From an uncultured Myxococcales bacterium (GTDB lineage Bacteria > Myxococcota_A > UBA9042), in contig CALENB010000136.1 of NCBI GenBank assembly GCA_937910235.1, forward strand, positions 1 to 35,635: a stretch of 35,635 nucleotides of DNA, in the 5' to 3' direction. Both the position numbers and the translations under genes were made by a program. Each line of letters begins with the position of its first letter. The stretch's first letter is position 1. Positions 24,353-33,371 of the stretch are shown here, piece by piece. The notes under the pieces are model-generated. The model did no database searches. It saw nothing but the letters and a program-made list of their open reading frames with translations, and had not been told where the DNA came from.

Positions 24353-25228
24353 ATGAACACACCTGCTCCCGCCCCTGCAGCACGCCCAGATCCAGCGCAC
24401 GCGTGGCCAGATCCCAACACCGGCAGCACGCTCAGACGATTCTGGACGGGGATGAAGTCCGCGTTCGGCGGCTTCGGCGTCGCCCTGCGCCACCCCAAAG
24501 TGCTGGTGTGGTGCGGCGCGGCGTTTGTCCTCTATGCCCTCGTGATGGTCGCGGTGCTTTATGCCGCCGCCAGCTGGGACGAGCGCTTCGTGCAAGCCGT
24601 CATGTGGGAGCGTGGCCCGGCGTGGTGGCAATCGGCGCTCTACGAGGTCGCGCGCGCCGGGTTGTACGTGCTGTGGTGGATCGTCGCGCTGCTCGCCTCC
24701 TTCACCGCCGCGTTGCCCCTCATGGCGCCGCTGTTCGCCTTTGTCGCCGAGGCCACCGAGGTCGCGTTCTATGGCTATCCCGCGCAAGAGACGACGTTCA
24801 TGGAGCTCGCCAAAGAGATCGGCAAGGGGGTGTTGCGCAGCCTCGTGCTCGTCGCGGTCAACATCATCGCAGCCGGATTTATCTGGCTCCTCGGCAGCTT
24901 GCTTGGGCTGCTCTTCCCGCCGCTCGGCACGGTCGTCGCGATCGTACTCGGCGGCGGCTGGGCGGCGCTGTGGTACGGCGTGCTCGGCATGAACTACACG
25001 TTCGAGAACAGTCACACCTCCTTGGGCAAACAGATGCAGGTGCCGCAGCGCATCCTGCCCCTGCTGCTGGGCTACGGCACTGTCGCGCACTTGATGAGCT
25101 ACATCCCACCGCTCGTGCCCTTCATCGTCGTGAGCGCGACGGTCCTGGTCTGCCGGCTGGAGGTGCATGGCCACGCCGAGCTCAAACTTCGGGCCGCGGC
25201 CAAGGCGCAACGCACCGGCGACGCCTAG
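24353..25228 (+). CDS. EI24/CysZ-like integral membrane protein
   Basis: The 291-residue protein has an Ala/Pro-rich cytoplasmic N-terminus (about 1-45), then about five to six hydrophobic segments (51-72, 103-128, 161-187, 191-213 and 236-268). The region around FGVALRHPKVLVW and the order of segments, including the LLFPPLG hairpin, recall the EI24 domain, found in bacterial CysZ sulfate transporters and in membrane proteins of unknown role. The family call is tentative. The ATG at 24353 follows a -10 box with no ribosome site. The ArsA-type ATPase genes follow after 83 bases. Confidence 0.75.
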   Translation: MNTPAPAPAARPDPAHAWPDPNTGSTLRRFWTGMKSAFGGFGVALRHPKVLVWCGAAFVLYALVMVAVLYAAASWDERFVQAVMWERGPAWWQSALYEVARAGLYVLWWIVALLASFTAALPLMAPLFAFVAEATEVAFYGYPAQETTFMELAKEIGKGVLRSLVLVAVNIIAAGFIWLLGSLLGLLFPPLGTVVAIVLGGGWAALWYGVLGMNYTFENSHTSLGKQMQVPQRILPLLLGYGTVAHLMSYIPPLVPFIVVSATVLVCRLEVHGHAELKLRAAAKAQRTGDA

Positions 25229-25311
25229 CTGGCACACTGGATCCAGAACCGGGATGTGGCCTACCATGGCCGCGCACGACGGCCAGTAGTCCAACGTGAG
25301 AGGGACCCCAG

Positions 25312-26259
25312 ATGCGACACCTGCTCGATCGCCACATTCTGCTCGTGACTGGCAAGGGGGGCGTCGGTAAATCCACCGTCGCGGTGACGCTGGCGCGTCG
25401 GGCGTCGCGCGACGGCAAAAAAGTGCTGCTGATCGAGTTCGAATCCGTCTCGCGCGCCGCCCCGCTGTTTGGCCTGGAAGAGGCGCCGACCGAGGCCGTC
25501 CAGATCGAGCCGGGCCTGGATCTGATGGGCTTCGATCTGCTCCACAGCTTGCACTTCTTCGCCGTCGATCAGCTCAAGCTCAAGTCCCTGGTCAAGCTGG
25601 CGCTGCGAAACGACAGCGTGCGCGGCTTCTTCCTCGCGATGCCGGCGATCAAGTCGATCCTCTTTCTCTACCACCTCTACCGCCTGGAGACGGCACATGG
25701 ACCCGACGGTGACGGCCGCTGGGACCTGATCGTCTGCGACATGCCGACCTCTGGTTTTGTCGCCGGTCTGTACGGTGTGCCAGCGATGGTGGGGCAGATC
25801 TTTCGGGTCGGTCCGCTCGCCAAGACAGCGGAGGGCATGGGCAAGCTGCTCTTCGATCCGCTCATCACGGGCATCGTGTTGGTGACGCTGCCCGAGGAGA
25901 TGCCGGTGGTCGAGACCATCGAGCTGCGCAACGCCTTGCGGAAGAAACACGGCATCGACACCGCCGCGATCGTCGTCAACGGCGTCTATCCGACCCTGCT
26001 GGAGCCGGCGGAGATCGCGGCGCTGGGTGAGGCGGTTGGCGACGGCGAGTCCCCGGGGTCGACGGACGTGCACGGCCTGCTGTGGGCGGCCGAGGTGTTG
26101 CGTGGGCGCAGTGACCGAGCAGCGCGGCTCCTACCGGCGCTCCGCTCCGCGGTGAATGGGCGGGTCATCGAGCTCCCGCACCTGTTCAAGCGGCAGCTCC
26201 CGATCGGGGCGATTGACGAGCTGGCGGCCGTGGTGAAGACCGCGCTGAAGGGGACCTGA
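25312..26259 (+). CDS. ArsA/Get3-like ATPase, first of a tandem pair
   Basis: The 315-residue P-loop ATPase has a deviant Walker A GKGGVGKS (14-21), which marks the ArsA/MinD-like group, and a switch-II-like CDMPTSGF (142-149). The switch-I region that reads DPA in most ArsA proteins is IEFES (41-45) here. No ArsA-specific metal-binding cysteines are seen, so arsenite transport is unlikely. The next gene encodes a second ArsA-like protein, and such pairs, for example in mycobacteria, are thought to act as a heterodimer. The ATG at 25312 follows GAGAGG. It lies in the same direction as the EI24-like gene. Confidence 0.85.
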   Translation: MRHLLDRHILLVTGKGGVGKSTVAVTLARRASRDGKKVLLIEFESVSRAAPLFGLEEAPTEAVQIEPGLDLMGFDLLHSLHFFAVDQLKLKSLVKLALRNDSVRGFFLAMPAIKSILFLYHLYRLETAHGPDGDGRWDLIVCDMPTSGFVAGLYGVPAMVGQIFRVGPLAKTAEGMGKLLFDPLITGIVLVTLPEEMPVVETIELRNALRKKHGIDTAAIVVNGVYPTLLEPAEIAALGEAVGDGESPGSTDVHGLLWAAEVLRGRSDRAARLLPALRSAVNGRVIELPHLFKRQLPIGAIDELAAVVKTALKGT

Positions 26260-26280
26260 GGCTGAAGCACCTCTCGCCCC

Positions 26281-26308
26281 GCACACGTCGCCCTGCACAC
26301 GTCGCCCT
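26281..26308. repeat. Perfect 14-bp tandem repeat between the ArsA-like genes
   Basis: The unit gcacacgtcgccct occurs twice in a row (26281-26294 and 26295-26308) and a third time in part. It lies in the 119-base gap between the two ATPase genes. It may simply be a slippage product; no regulatory role is shown. Confidence 0.85.
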
Positions 26309-26378
26309 GCACATTGTGGCCGTGATGTGGCAGAACCCGGGACCGATTCTTCCGTAGCCGTCTGAGCTGGAGCCGCAC

Positions 26379-27602
26379 GTGGCCGACACCCCCACCAACC
26401 CGCTGCTGACCATGCTCGACGAGAGCAAGCTGATCATCTGCATCGGTAGCGGCGGCGTGGGTAAAACCACCACCGCGGCGGCGCTGGGGCTACTCGCCTC
26501 CTTGCGTGGCCGCAACACGCTGGTGTTGACCATCGATCCGGCCCGTCGATTGCTGCAGGCGCTGGGGCTACATGGCCGCGATTTGCCCAGCAATACGCCC
26601 TTAGAGGTGTTTCCGCGCATGTTGGACGCGCTCGATCATCCTGAGCCGGGACCCTTTGACCGCGGCGCCGCCAACGCCGGCAGCCTGCACGCGATGATGT
26701 TGGACCCAGCCGCCGGCGCGAGCCTGATGGTCGAGCGCCTGCTTCCGGATGACGCGATGCGGGAGCAGGTCTTGGGCAACCGCATCTACAACGCGCTGTT
26801 GCCCGCGCTCTCAGCGTCGCCCGATCTGGTGGCGCTGGAGCTGATCGCGGACCTGCATCGCGAAGGTCGCTTCGACCTGATCGTGCTCGACACCCCGCCG
26901 GCCCACAACACGATGGACTTCTTGCAGGCCGGCCAGACGTTCTCCAGCTTCATCAACGAACGCGCGCTCAAGTGGTTCGCGAAGGTGCCGCGCAAGGACG
27001 CTGCCGAGAAGCGCAGCATCTTCCGCCGCGGCAGCTCCGTGGCCATGAGCGTGCTGGGCAAGCTGTTCGGCGCCGAGATTCTCCCGGACATCGCCGAGTT
27101 CTTCGACAGTTTTCGCGATGTGATGCCGCTGATGCGCGAGCGCAACGAGCAGACCGACGCCCTCATGCGCTCGGACGTGACCCGGTTCGTCGCGGTGACC
27201 GCGCCCGGCGGGACGAGCCTCCGCGAGGCCTACCACCTCCGTGATCTGCTGCGCAAAGAGTCGCTGCCGTTCGCTGGGTTCGTGGTCAACCGCGTGCTGC
27301 AGGCGCCCGATGGGTTGGGGGATGAGGGCCGGCTGCAGGCCTTGTCGGAGGACTTGAGCCGACGCCTCACCTCGACGGGTGTGCCGGCCGATCAAGCCGC
27401 GAGTCTGGTGGCGCGTGTGCATGAGGGCGCGCGGCAGCTGCGGTTCTTGGACCGCGCCGATCGTCGCCAAGTAGCGGAGCTCAGCGCCCTGGCCGGCGCC
27501 AACGCCTTCTGCGCGGTGGTGCCGCAGATGGAGCACGACATTCACGTGCTCGATGAGCTTCGAGATCTCGCTACACAGCTCGTCGGCGGCCTGCAAGACT
27601 AG
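26379..27602 (+). CDS. ArsA/Get3-like ATPase, second of a tandem pair
   Basis: The 407-residue protein has the deviant Walker A GSGGVGKT (23-30), the switch-I DPA (53-55) and switch-II DTPPAH (171-176), all intact. A long helical insertion (about 180-260) follows the switch-II region, where Get3/ArsA proteins hold their client or partner. It is the more canonical of the two ATPases and may provide hydrolysis for the pair. The GTG at 26379 follows CTGGAG by 7 bases. Downstream an outer-membrane protein gene begins after 131 bases. The client, whether a tail-anchored protein, anion or other, is unknown. Confidence 0.87.
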   Translation: MADTPTNPLLTMLDESKLIICIGSGGVGKTTTAAALGLLASLRGRNTLVLTIDPARRLLQALGLHGRDLPSNTPLEVFPRMLDALDHPEPGPFDRGAANAGSLHAMMLDPAAGASLMVERLLPDDAMREQVLGNRIYNALLPALSASPDLVALELIADLHREGRFDLIVLDTPPAHNTMDFLQAGQTFSSFINERALKWFAKVPRKDAAEKRSIFRRGSSVAMSVLGKLFGAEILPDIAEFFDSFRDVMPLMRERNEQTDALMRSDVTRFVAVTAPGGTSLREAYHLRDLLRKESLPFAGFVVNRVLQAPDGLGDEGRLQALSEDLSRRLTSTGVPADQAASLVARVHEGARQLRFLDRADRRQVAELSALAGANAFCAVVPQMEHDIHVLDELRDLATQLVGGLQD

Positions 27603-27733
27603 CCGCACGCGACGGGGCTGGACGCTCGCGGCGCGCTGACACACAATGGCCGACGATCGCAGGTGTCCACGCGCGCTCAAGCCGTTGAAGACCAGCCAAG
27701 GGGCCGACTTTGCGCCCCCAGAATGGAGATGCC

Positions 27734-28594
27734 ATGAACCGCCGCCACCTCGTCCGCTGGCTGGCCCTTGCCGCCTTCGCGCTGAGCCTCGTGCTCACGC
27801 CGTCGCCGCGTGGCCTGCAGCTGGGCTCCGAAGCGCAGGCAGGCGGGCTGGACCTTGATTTCCGGGCCTTCTACGACCCGAATCGCGCGACCGAAGAGCG
27901 CACGCTGAGCAAGCCCTATCAGTCCCTGATGAGCGAGCTGAGCTTGGCGATGGGGTCGCGCATGGTCGGGCCGGCCGGCTCCCTGGGCGCGCTTGGATTT
28001 GAGGCGGCGTACGAGCTGTCGTTTGTCGGGACCAACAGCAAGGCGAGCTACTGGCAAGACGCGGCGTCCGCGCCCAACGCGCAGGTCAGCACCAGCCAGC
28101 TGCGCGTGCGCAAAGGGCTGCCCTACGGCTTGCAGCTCGGCGCGAACCTGACGCACCTAAACGACTCCAACATGTGGGCCATCGGCACCGAGTTGAACGT
28201 GTCGCTGATCGACGGCTTCGCCAACATCCCCAACCTGGCGGTGCGCAGCAGCATAAACGTGGTGCTGGGCAACGCGGACCTCGGCATGCTGATCGTCGGC
28301 GCGGACGTGGTCCTCTCCAAGTCCTTCGGCATCGCCGGCATCCTCGCGCTGCAGCCCTGGGCGGCGTACAGCTTCGCGTTCACCCACGTCAGCACACACC
28401 AGATCGACGTCTACCCGACGGCGTCATCGATCCAGCCGGATCTGATGCTGCTCAAGCAGATCAACAACACGAGCCACCGCGCTGCGTTTGGTCTTCGGGT
28501 CGTCGTGACGCGGATCAGCCTTGGCTTTGAGTTCCTGCGCTCCTTCACCGACGACCTGAACGTGATGACGCTCAAGCTCGGCGTGGATTTCTAG
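27734..28594 (+). CDS. Outer-membrane beta-barrel protein of unknown function
   Basis: The 286-residue protein has a signal peptide (MNRRHLVRWLALAAFALSLV, cleavage near AQA at 36), then alternating beta strands such as LRVRKGLPYGLQLGANLTHL, ending in the aromatic C-terminal residue of LKLGVDF, the usual recognition signal for the BAM complex. No substrate-specific motif is seen. The ATG at 27734 has GGAG (27724-27727). The MeaB gene begins 22 bases after its stop. Confidence 0.75.
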   Translation: MNRRHLVRWLALAAFALSLVLTPSPRGLQLGSEAQAGGLDLDFRAFYDPNRATEERTLSKPYQSLMSELSLAMGSRMVGPAGSLGALGFEAAYELSFVGTNSKASYWQDAASAPNAQVSTSQLRVRKGLPYGLQLGANLTHLNDSNMWAIGTELNVSLIDGFANIPNLAVRSSINVVLGNADLGMLIVGADVVLSKSFGIAGILALQPWAAYSFAFTHVSTHQIDVYPTASSIQPDLMLLKQINNTSHRAAFGLRVVVTRISLGFEFLRSFTDDLNVMTLKLGVDF

Positions 28595-28616
28595 GCGACC
28601 CGACCCGCAGCCAGCC

Positions 28617-29543
28617 ATGAATATCCAGGATGAGCTGCTGGTCGCCGAGGTGCGCCGCCGCTCGTTGCGGCCGCTGGCGCGCTTGCTGCGTGACATCGAC
28701 GACGACGTGGACGCGGTGAACCCGGTGGTGCAGGCGCTATGGCCGCATGGTGGGCATGCCCACATCGTCGGGATCACGGGGCCTCCCGGCGCTGGCAAAT
28801 CAACCCTGGTCTCGGCGCTGATCGCTGGCTGGCGTGCGCGTGGCAAGACCGTGGCGGTGCTCGCCGTCGATCCGAGCAGCCCCTTCACGGGCGGCGCGCT
28901 GCTCGGTGATCGGGTCCGAATGATGCAACACGCCACCGATGAGGGCGTCTTCATCCGCTCCATCGCCACACGCGGCGCGCTCGGTGGTCTAGGGCCAAGC
29001 ACGCTCGAACAGGCCGGGGTGCTCGACGCCGCGGGGTTTGACGTCGTGGTGATCGAGACCGTCGGCGTAGGTCAAGATGAGGTGGACATCGTCCGCGCCG
29101 CGCACAGCACCGTCGTCGTCGAGGTGCCTGGGCTCGGAGACGCTGTGCAGGCGATGAAGGCCGGAATCTTAGAGATCGCCGACATCTTCGTGGTGAATAA
29201 GGCCGACCGTCCGGGCGCGCAGACGACGGTGGCCGACCTGCGCCGGCTGGGCATGATGGCGCCACGACAGGACGGCTGGCGTGTGCCGGTGCATGCGGTC
29301 GTCGCGCTGCGAGGCACCGGCGTCGACCCGGTGCTCGATGACCTGGAACGGCACCGCCCGCTCGGTCAACAGGGGGATCGGGCCGAGGCGCGGGCCCTGC
29401 ACGGCATCCGGCGGGCCCGACGGCAGCGGCTCGACCGCCAGCTAGAGCCTTGGTTGCGGACGACTGAGGCCGGACGCGCGCTCGTCGCGGACGTCGTCAC
29501 ACGGCGGCTTTCGCCCCGGGAAGCGGCGCTGTTGTGCCCGTAA
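28617..29543 (+). CDS. meaB: Methylmalonyl-CoA mutase-associated GTPase MeaB (ArgK-type)
   Basis: The 308-residue G protein has the family motifs GPPGAGKST (55-63), VDPSSPFTGGALLGDRVRM (84-102), ETVGVGQDE (147-155) and NKAD (194-197). MeaB loads and protects the cobalamin cofactor of methylmalonyl-CoA mutase, needed in propionate and branched-chain metabolism. In most genomes the mutase genes are near; here none is within the window, so its partner must be elsewhere. The old name ArgK reflects a mis-assigned kinase role. The ATG at 28617 lies 22 bases after the barrel gene and it is convergent to the winged-helix gene. Confidence 0.93.
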   Translation: MNIQDELLVAEVRRRSLRPLARLLRDIDDDVDAVNPVVQALWPHGGHAHIVGITGPPGAGKSTLVSALIAGWRARGKTVAVLAVDPSSPFTGGALLGDRVRMMQHATDEGVFIRSIATRGALGGLGPSTLEQAGVLDAAGFDVVVIETVGVGQDEVDIVRAAHSTVVVEVPGLGDAVQAMKAGILEIADIFVVNKADRPGAQTTVADLRRLGMMAPRQDGWRVPVHAVVALRGTGVDPVLDDLERHRPLGQQGDRAEARALHGIRRARRQRLDRQLEPWLRTTEAGRALVADVVTRRLSPREAALLCP

Positions 29544-29565
29544 GGGCGCTGCGCACAGCCCAACG

Positions 29566-30789
29566 CTAGCCGGTTACAACCGACACGCGGGCTCCGGCCA
29601 ACTCGAGGTGCGCGGCGAGCGCGTCAGCCTCGCGCTGCACGGCACCGAGGTAGTCGGTGGACCAGGCGGACAGCGGCGTCACCGCCACGTCAACGGCGCT
29701 GGTCTTCGCCTTGTGACTCCAGGTCGCCACGATGCGCCCACGCGCCAGCACCACCGGCGCCACGACGGCGGCTCGGCGCCAGACCAGCTTGTGCTCGGCG
29801 GTATCGGGGAGCGTCCAGGTCTTGTCAGCGTGGGTCATCATCATGCCATCCCACATCGGCAGCAGCCGGAGCGGCCAAGCGGCGTCACTCGCGCCGGGCT
29901 GCAGCGACAAGGCTTCGGCGTCCTCGGCGCGGGCCAGGAGGCCCTTCTTCGTGCCACAGACCACGGCCACCAGCTCGTCTTGCATGCCGGCGAGCCAGCG
30001 TTTCACGTCGGCCATACGCGCGCCGAAGAAGTGACCGATGTCTTGTGCCGTCGCCGGCGCGGCCACGGCGAGGTAGCGCCGAATCAGGGCGCGATTGGCG
30101 TCATCCGCAGGTGGCGCTGACCACGCCAACTGCGGAAACCACGCGGCCCGCGCGGCATACGCCTGCTCCTTGCCCGCTTTGTCGGCGGCGCAGAGCACAC
30201 CCTGGTTGGCGAGCGTCCAGAGCAGCCGTCCGGCCGTGAATCGCCGGGTTTCGGCGTCGAGCTGGTCCGCGGTCGGCGTGGCCTTGAAGAGGTACTTGGC
30301 GTTCTTCTCAATCTGTGGTCGCACCGCGGCGTGGTAGTCGGCGCTGATGTGCGCGCCCAGATCCGACCGCGTCACCGGTCGGCCGGCGGCCTCCACCACC
30401 CGCTGCGCCATCGCGACGTCGACCTCCGGCGGCTGCAGGCCACGTCGGCCACCGCTGGCCCACTGCGCGCGCGCCGCGACAACCGTGGGCCAATCCGCCG
30501 GATCGAGCAGATGAATGGTCTCGCGCTGCGCCCAGGTGCGCACAACGGAGGGCGACGTGCGGTCGAACAACGCGGCCTTGAGGGCAGCCGCGGTCGGACG
30601 TTCGGAGGCGCGGAGGTTCACGCCATGGCTCGACGGTCCAAGCTGCTGAGATTGCACGCCCACCATCGCACGCGCGACGTGCAGCGCCGCCTCGGCGGCG
30701 TCTCCGGGCGCGCCTGGACCCGCAAGAAACCCCCTGATCGCTCGGAAATACAGGGCTTGGTCGATAGTGAGGTGGAGCGGTGCGGACAT
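29566..30789 (-). CDS. Winged-helix AlkZ/YcaQ-type DNA glycosylase-like protein
   Basis: The 407-residue protein matches the HTH_42 (AlkZ/AlkX) family. It opens with an N-terminal DQALYFRAIRGFL-type helix and carries QSQ (46-48), the QxQ motif that holds the catalytic Gln in AlkZ. VVRTWAQRETIHLLDPADW (about 82-100) corresponds to the R-G-T-x-H-L motif of the family, and PLRLLPMWDGMMMTHADKTW follows near the C-terminus. AlkZ enzymes remove alkylated or crosslinked bases; many family members are untested. The ATG at 30789 is used. Its stop is 22 bases from the meaB stop, so the two converge. Confidence 0.8.
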   Translation of the reverse strand: MSAPLHLTIDQALYFRAIRGFLAGPGAPGDAAEAALHVARAMVGVQSQQLGPSSHGVNLRASERPTAAALKAALFDRTSPSVVRTWAQRETIHLLDPADWPTVVAARAQWASGGRRGLQPPEVDVAMAQRVVEAAGRPVTRSDLGAHISADYHAAVRPQIEKNAKYLFKATPTADQLDAETRRFTAGRLLWTLANQGVLCAADKAGKEQAYAARAAWFPQLAWSAPPADDANRALIRRYLAVAAPATAQDIGHFFGARMADVKRWLAGMQDELVAVVCGTKKGLLARAEDAEALSLQPGASDAAWPLRLLPMWDGMMMTHADKTWTLPDTAEHKLVWRRAAVVAPVVLARGRIVATWSHKAKTSAVDVAVTPLSAWSTDYLGAVQREADALAAHLELAGARVSVVTG

Positions 30790-30905
30790 GGCGTGGACCT
30801 GGGAAATGGAGGATGGGATCGTGACGGGCGATAGGCCCTGACGCGGGCGATGGCGCCGGGCGATGGTGGCCGACGATGCCGGTCAGCGAGAGCGGGGGCG
30901 CGGGC

Positions 30906-32660
30906 TCAGCGGGTCGAGACCACCGCAAACCACCCATCGAGCGTGCCACGACCGCAGCCGCGGGCCGCGCCGAGCAGTCGCAGCGCGCGTTTGCCGGCTG
31001 GCAGCAGCACCGAGATGCCCGTGGCGCCACCAGGGTTGAGGGCTGCCCTCCCCGTCATCTTGCCGCGCCCGCTCACTTGGGCGAGCCACGCCGGGCCGAG
31101 CAGGCCGCCTTCACGGACGAAGAGCTGCACGCCGCGACGGCCGGGCAACAGCTGCACGTAGGTGTCAGCGGCCAACGTCGGCTTGAAGCGGCGTTGCACC
31201 TTGAGTCGACCCTTCTTGTCGACGCTGCCAAGCCAGCCGTTGCCGTCCGCTTGCCGGCCGACGACCCACAGGGCGCCGCGGGCGGCCGGCGCGAGCGCGA
31301 GCACGACGCCTGGCAGGGCTGAGGTGACGGTGGCCTGCGTATGGCCAGCGCCGTCGAACGCCTCCAAGAGCCCCGCGCCATCATCGGCGCCGCCAACCCA
31401 GGCTTTGTCGCCTTGCAGCACAAACGCGTGGGCGCGCTGCACGCCTTTGCGCGTGACGCGCGCGTCGCCACGAACCTTGCCGGCCGCATCGAGCCGCAGC
31501 AGCCACAGATCGGACGCGCCGGTTGTGTCAGCTTCCGCCAAGGCCAACGCGCGACCCGGGCCAACACGCACGACCGCCACCGCCCTGTCGACGCCGCCAC
31601 CGTCACGCTCGTCGTGGCCGCGAACACGGCCTTGCAGATCGAGGCGGACAAAGAGCGCGTCACTGCCGGGCTGGGCGTCCGTCGCGCCGACAACCCATGC
31701 GCCCGCTTTGCCGTCCAACGCCAGCGCGTACGGGCGATCGGGCCCGCCTGCGCCGAAGTCGGCGCGACGCTGGGTGCGGCCAGATGGGTCGAGGATCCAG
31801 GTGCGCAGCTGCGTATCGCCATCGGCGGCGGTCGCTTCACCGACGGCCAAGACGGCGCCACCATCCAGGGCCACGGCCGTTCGCACAAAGTCGTGACCGA
31901 TGCCGCCGAGACAGCGCTCGATCAACGCCGCTGGCGCGCGACGGCCTGGCTTGGCGATGCGCGCCTTGAAGCGGCCGCTGTCTTTGGCGCGGGTCACCAA
32001 GGTCTGCCAACGCCCAGCTTCGCGGCGAAGACGCGCGGCGCGGGCGAGCAGCGTCGCCGTGTGCGCGACGGCAGGCGGCACGGGCCACCCCATGGCGGTC
32101 GCCTGGCGCTCCAACGTCTGCATGGCGGACTTCAGCCAAGCCTTGCCGCGCTTGGCCTTGCCCTGGGCGGCGACGTCCTGCGCCAAGCCGAGCTCAGCCA
32201 GCGCGTTGGCGCGGCGAGTCGCTTCCAGCCCGCGATCACCGCCGCCTTGCGTGCCGAGCGTGCGCCACCGATGCGCGGCCTCGTCAAACAGACCGGCGGC
32301 CTCAAGGTGCTGGGCGAGCATCAGCGCGCCCGGCGGCCCGGAGACGGTGGCGCTCTGCTCATAACAGGCGAGCGCGACGCCTGGGTCGAACGTCAGTGTC
32401 GCCGTCTTCGTCGCCGCCGCGCCGCACTGGAGCTGCGGAATCACAACGGCGCTGCCAGGCGTCACAACGCGGGCGAGCGGCTGGGGCGCCGGCGTGTCTG
32501 GCGCCTGCACCTCCGCTCCGGCCAACGGCACCTCACCGGCGAGCGGCGGTGGCCCGGCGGTCTGAGCGAGGCTCGGCGTCGCCGTGAGCGTCAGCGCTGC
32601 GATCACGACGATCAGCTGGGTCGCCACTGCCACGTCTGCCCGCGAAAACGCCGCAAGCAT
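30906..32660 (-). CDS. Secreted propeller-like protein of unknown function
   Basis: The 584-residue protein has a signal peptide (hydrophobic ATQLIVVIAALTLTATPSLAQ, cleavage near 32). A helical middle part follows (about 120-240). The second half (about 245-584) repeats a W/L-x-x-L-D-x-x-G-K/R-V pattern, for example LRLDAAGKVRG and LVRLDLQGRVRG, which is typical of beta-propeller blades. No catalytic site is recognised. The ATG at 32660 begins the signal; a GTG at 32771 with GGAG five bases upstream is an alternative that would add 37 residues. The gap of 216 bases to the gene upstream holds a 7-bp hairpin (32795-32815) and nothing else I can name. Confidence 0.7.
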   Translation of the reverse strand: MLAAFSRADVAVATQLIVVIAALTLTATPSLAQTAGPPPLAGEVPLAGAEVQAPDTPAPQPLARVVTPGSAVVIPQLQCGAAATKTATLTFDPGVALACYEQSATVSGPPGALMLAQHLEAAGLFDEAAHRWRTLGTQGGGDRGLEATRRANALAELGLAQDVAAQGKAKRGKAWLKSAMQTLERQATAMGWPVPPAVAHTATLLARAARLRREAGRWQTLVTRAKDSGRFKARIAKPGRRAPAALIERCLGGIGHDFVRTAVALDGGAVLAVGEATAADGDTQLRTWILDPSGRTQRRADFGAGGPDRPYALALDGKAGAWVVGATDAQPGSDALFVRLDLQGRVRGHDERDGGGVDRAVAVVRVGPGRALALAEADTTGASDLWLLRLDAAGKVRGDARVTRKGVQRAHAFVLQGDKAWVGGADDGAGLLEAFDGAGHTQATVTSALPGVVLALAPAARGALWVVGRQADGNGWLGSVDKKGRLKVQRRFKPTLAADTYVQLLPGRRGVQLFVREGGLLGPAWLAQVSGRGKMTGRAALNPGGATGISVLLPAGKRALRLLGAARGCGRGTLDGWFAVVSTR

Positions 32661-32876
32661 GGGCTTCGAGCGCGTGAGGTCGGTGGTGAGACAGCGTTGC
32701 GCAGCGACGCGATCGCCCGGCGGAGGCGCGCTAGGGCATGGATGGACGGCGCCTGGGGATGAGGTGGACACACAGACTCCGGAGGTGGATGGGCTCGGAC
32801 CGACGGTGGGTCCGAAGGCCGTCGCGAGCGGGCCGCCAAGTGTGCCGCGGGTGCAGCCCTGTGATCAATCCTTCGA

Positions 32877-33275
32877 TCAGCGCGCGCGGACCCAGATGCT
32901 GCGGCCGCGCTTCTCGAACTCAACCTTGCCTAGCTCGGCCAAAATCGGCGTCACGTAGCTCGCGAAGCGGCCGCGATAGCCCTTGCGTACGCCATACCAG
33001 CCGCCGGCAGGGTTGGCGTCAGAGCGCCCCCAGTGCTCAACCGTGCCCGGCTTGGTCTCGACCTTCTCGTCCTTGTTGCCCAGCTCCATCCAGTCGCCGT
33101 GCGCCACGAGCATGGCGTGAAGATCGTCGAGCGCGCGGAGCTGGTAGTGCAGCCACGTCGACCCAACTTGGCAGTGCAGCACCTGCTTCTCTTCGTCCCG
33201 GTGCATCTCAAAGGTGGCCTGACCCAGCGGTGTGTTCAGCAACCACGGATCACCCACTACGCCAGCTCCACTCAT
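32877..33275 (-). CDS. Small conserved-looking protein of unknown function
   Basis: The 132-residue protein starts MSGAGVVGDPWLLNTPLGQ and has a compact basic, aromatic C-terminal half (GGWYGVRKGYRGRFASYV). No transmembrane segment or signal is seen, so it is likely cytosolic. I do not recognise the family. The ATG at 33275 has AGGAG six bases upstream; a longer open frame to 33458 has no such site and crosses the regulatory repeats. It is divergent from the TetR gene and could be controlled by the same region. Confidence 0.75.
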   Translation of the reverse strand: MSGAGVVGDPWLLNTPLGQATFEMHRDEEKQVLHCQVGSTWLHYQLRALDDLHAMLVAHGDWMELGNKDEKVETKPGTVEHWGRSDANPAGGWYGVRKGYRGRFASYVTPILAELGKVEFEKRGRSIWVRAR

Positions 33276-33371
33276 GATGTTCTCCTTTTGCGCGCCGCTG
33301 ATGGACGCAGGCGACACACGCGCGTGTCGCTGCTCGCGAGGCGACCGACAGTAGACCCCGTCGCCTCCGAC

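Noticed and set aside
25231-25250. TGGCAC-like start of a sigma-54 site before the first ArsA-like gene
   Set aside because: No GC or TGC element follows at the required 10-base spacing.
31341-32762. Plus-strand open frame (473 codons) over the propeller-like gene
   Set aside because: The minus-strand frame has a signal peptide and repeats; the plus-strand frame has neither.
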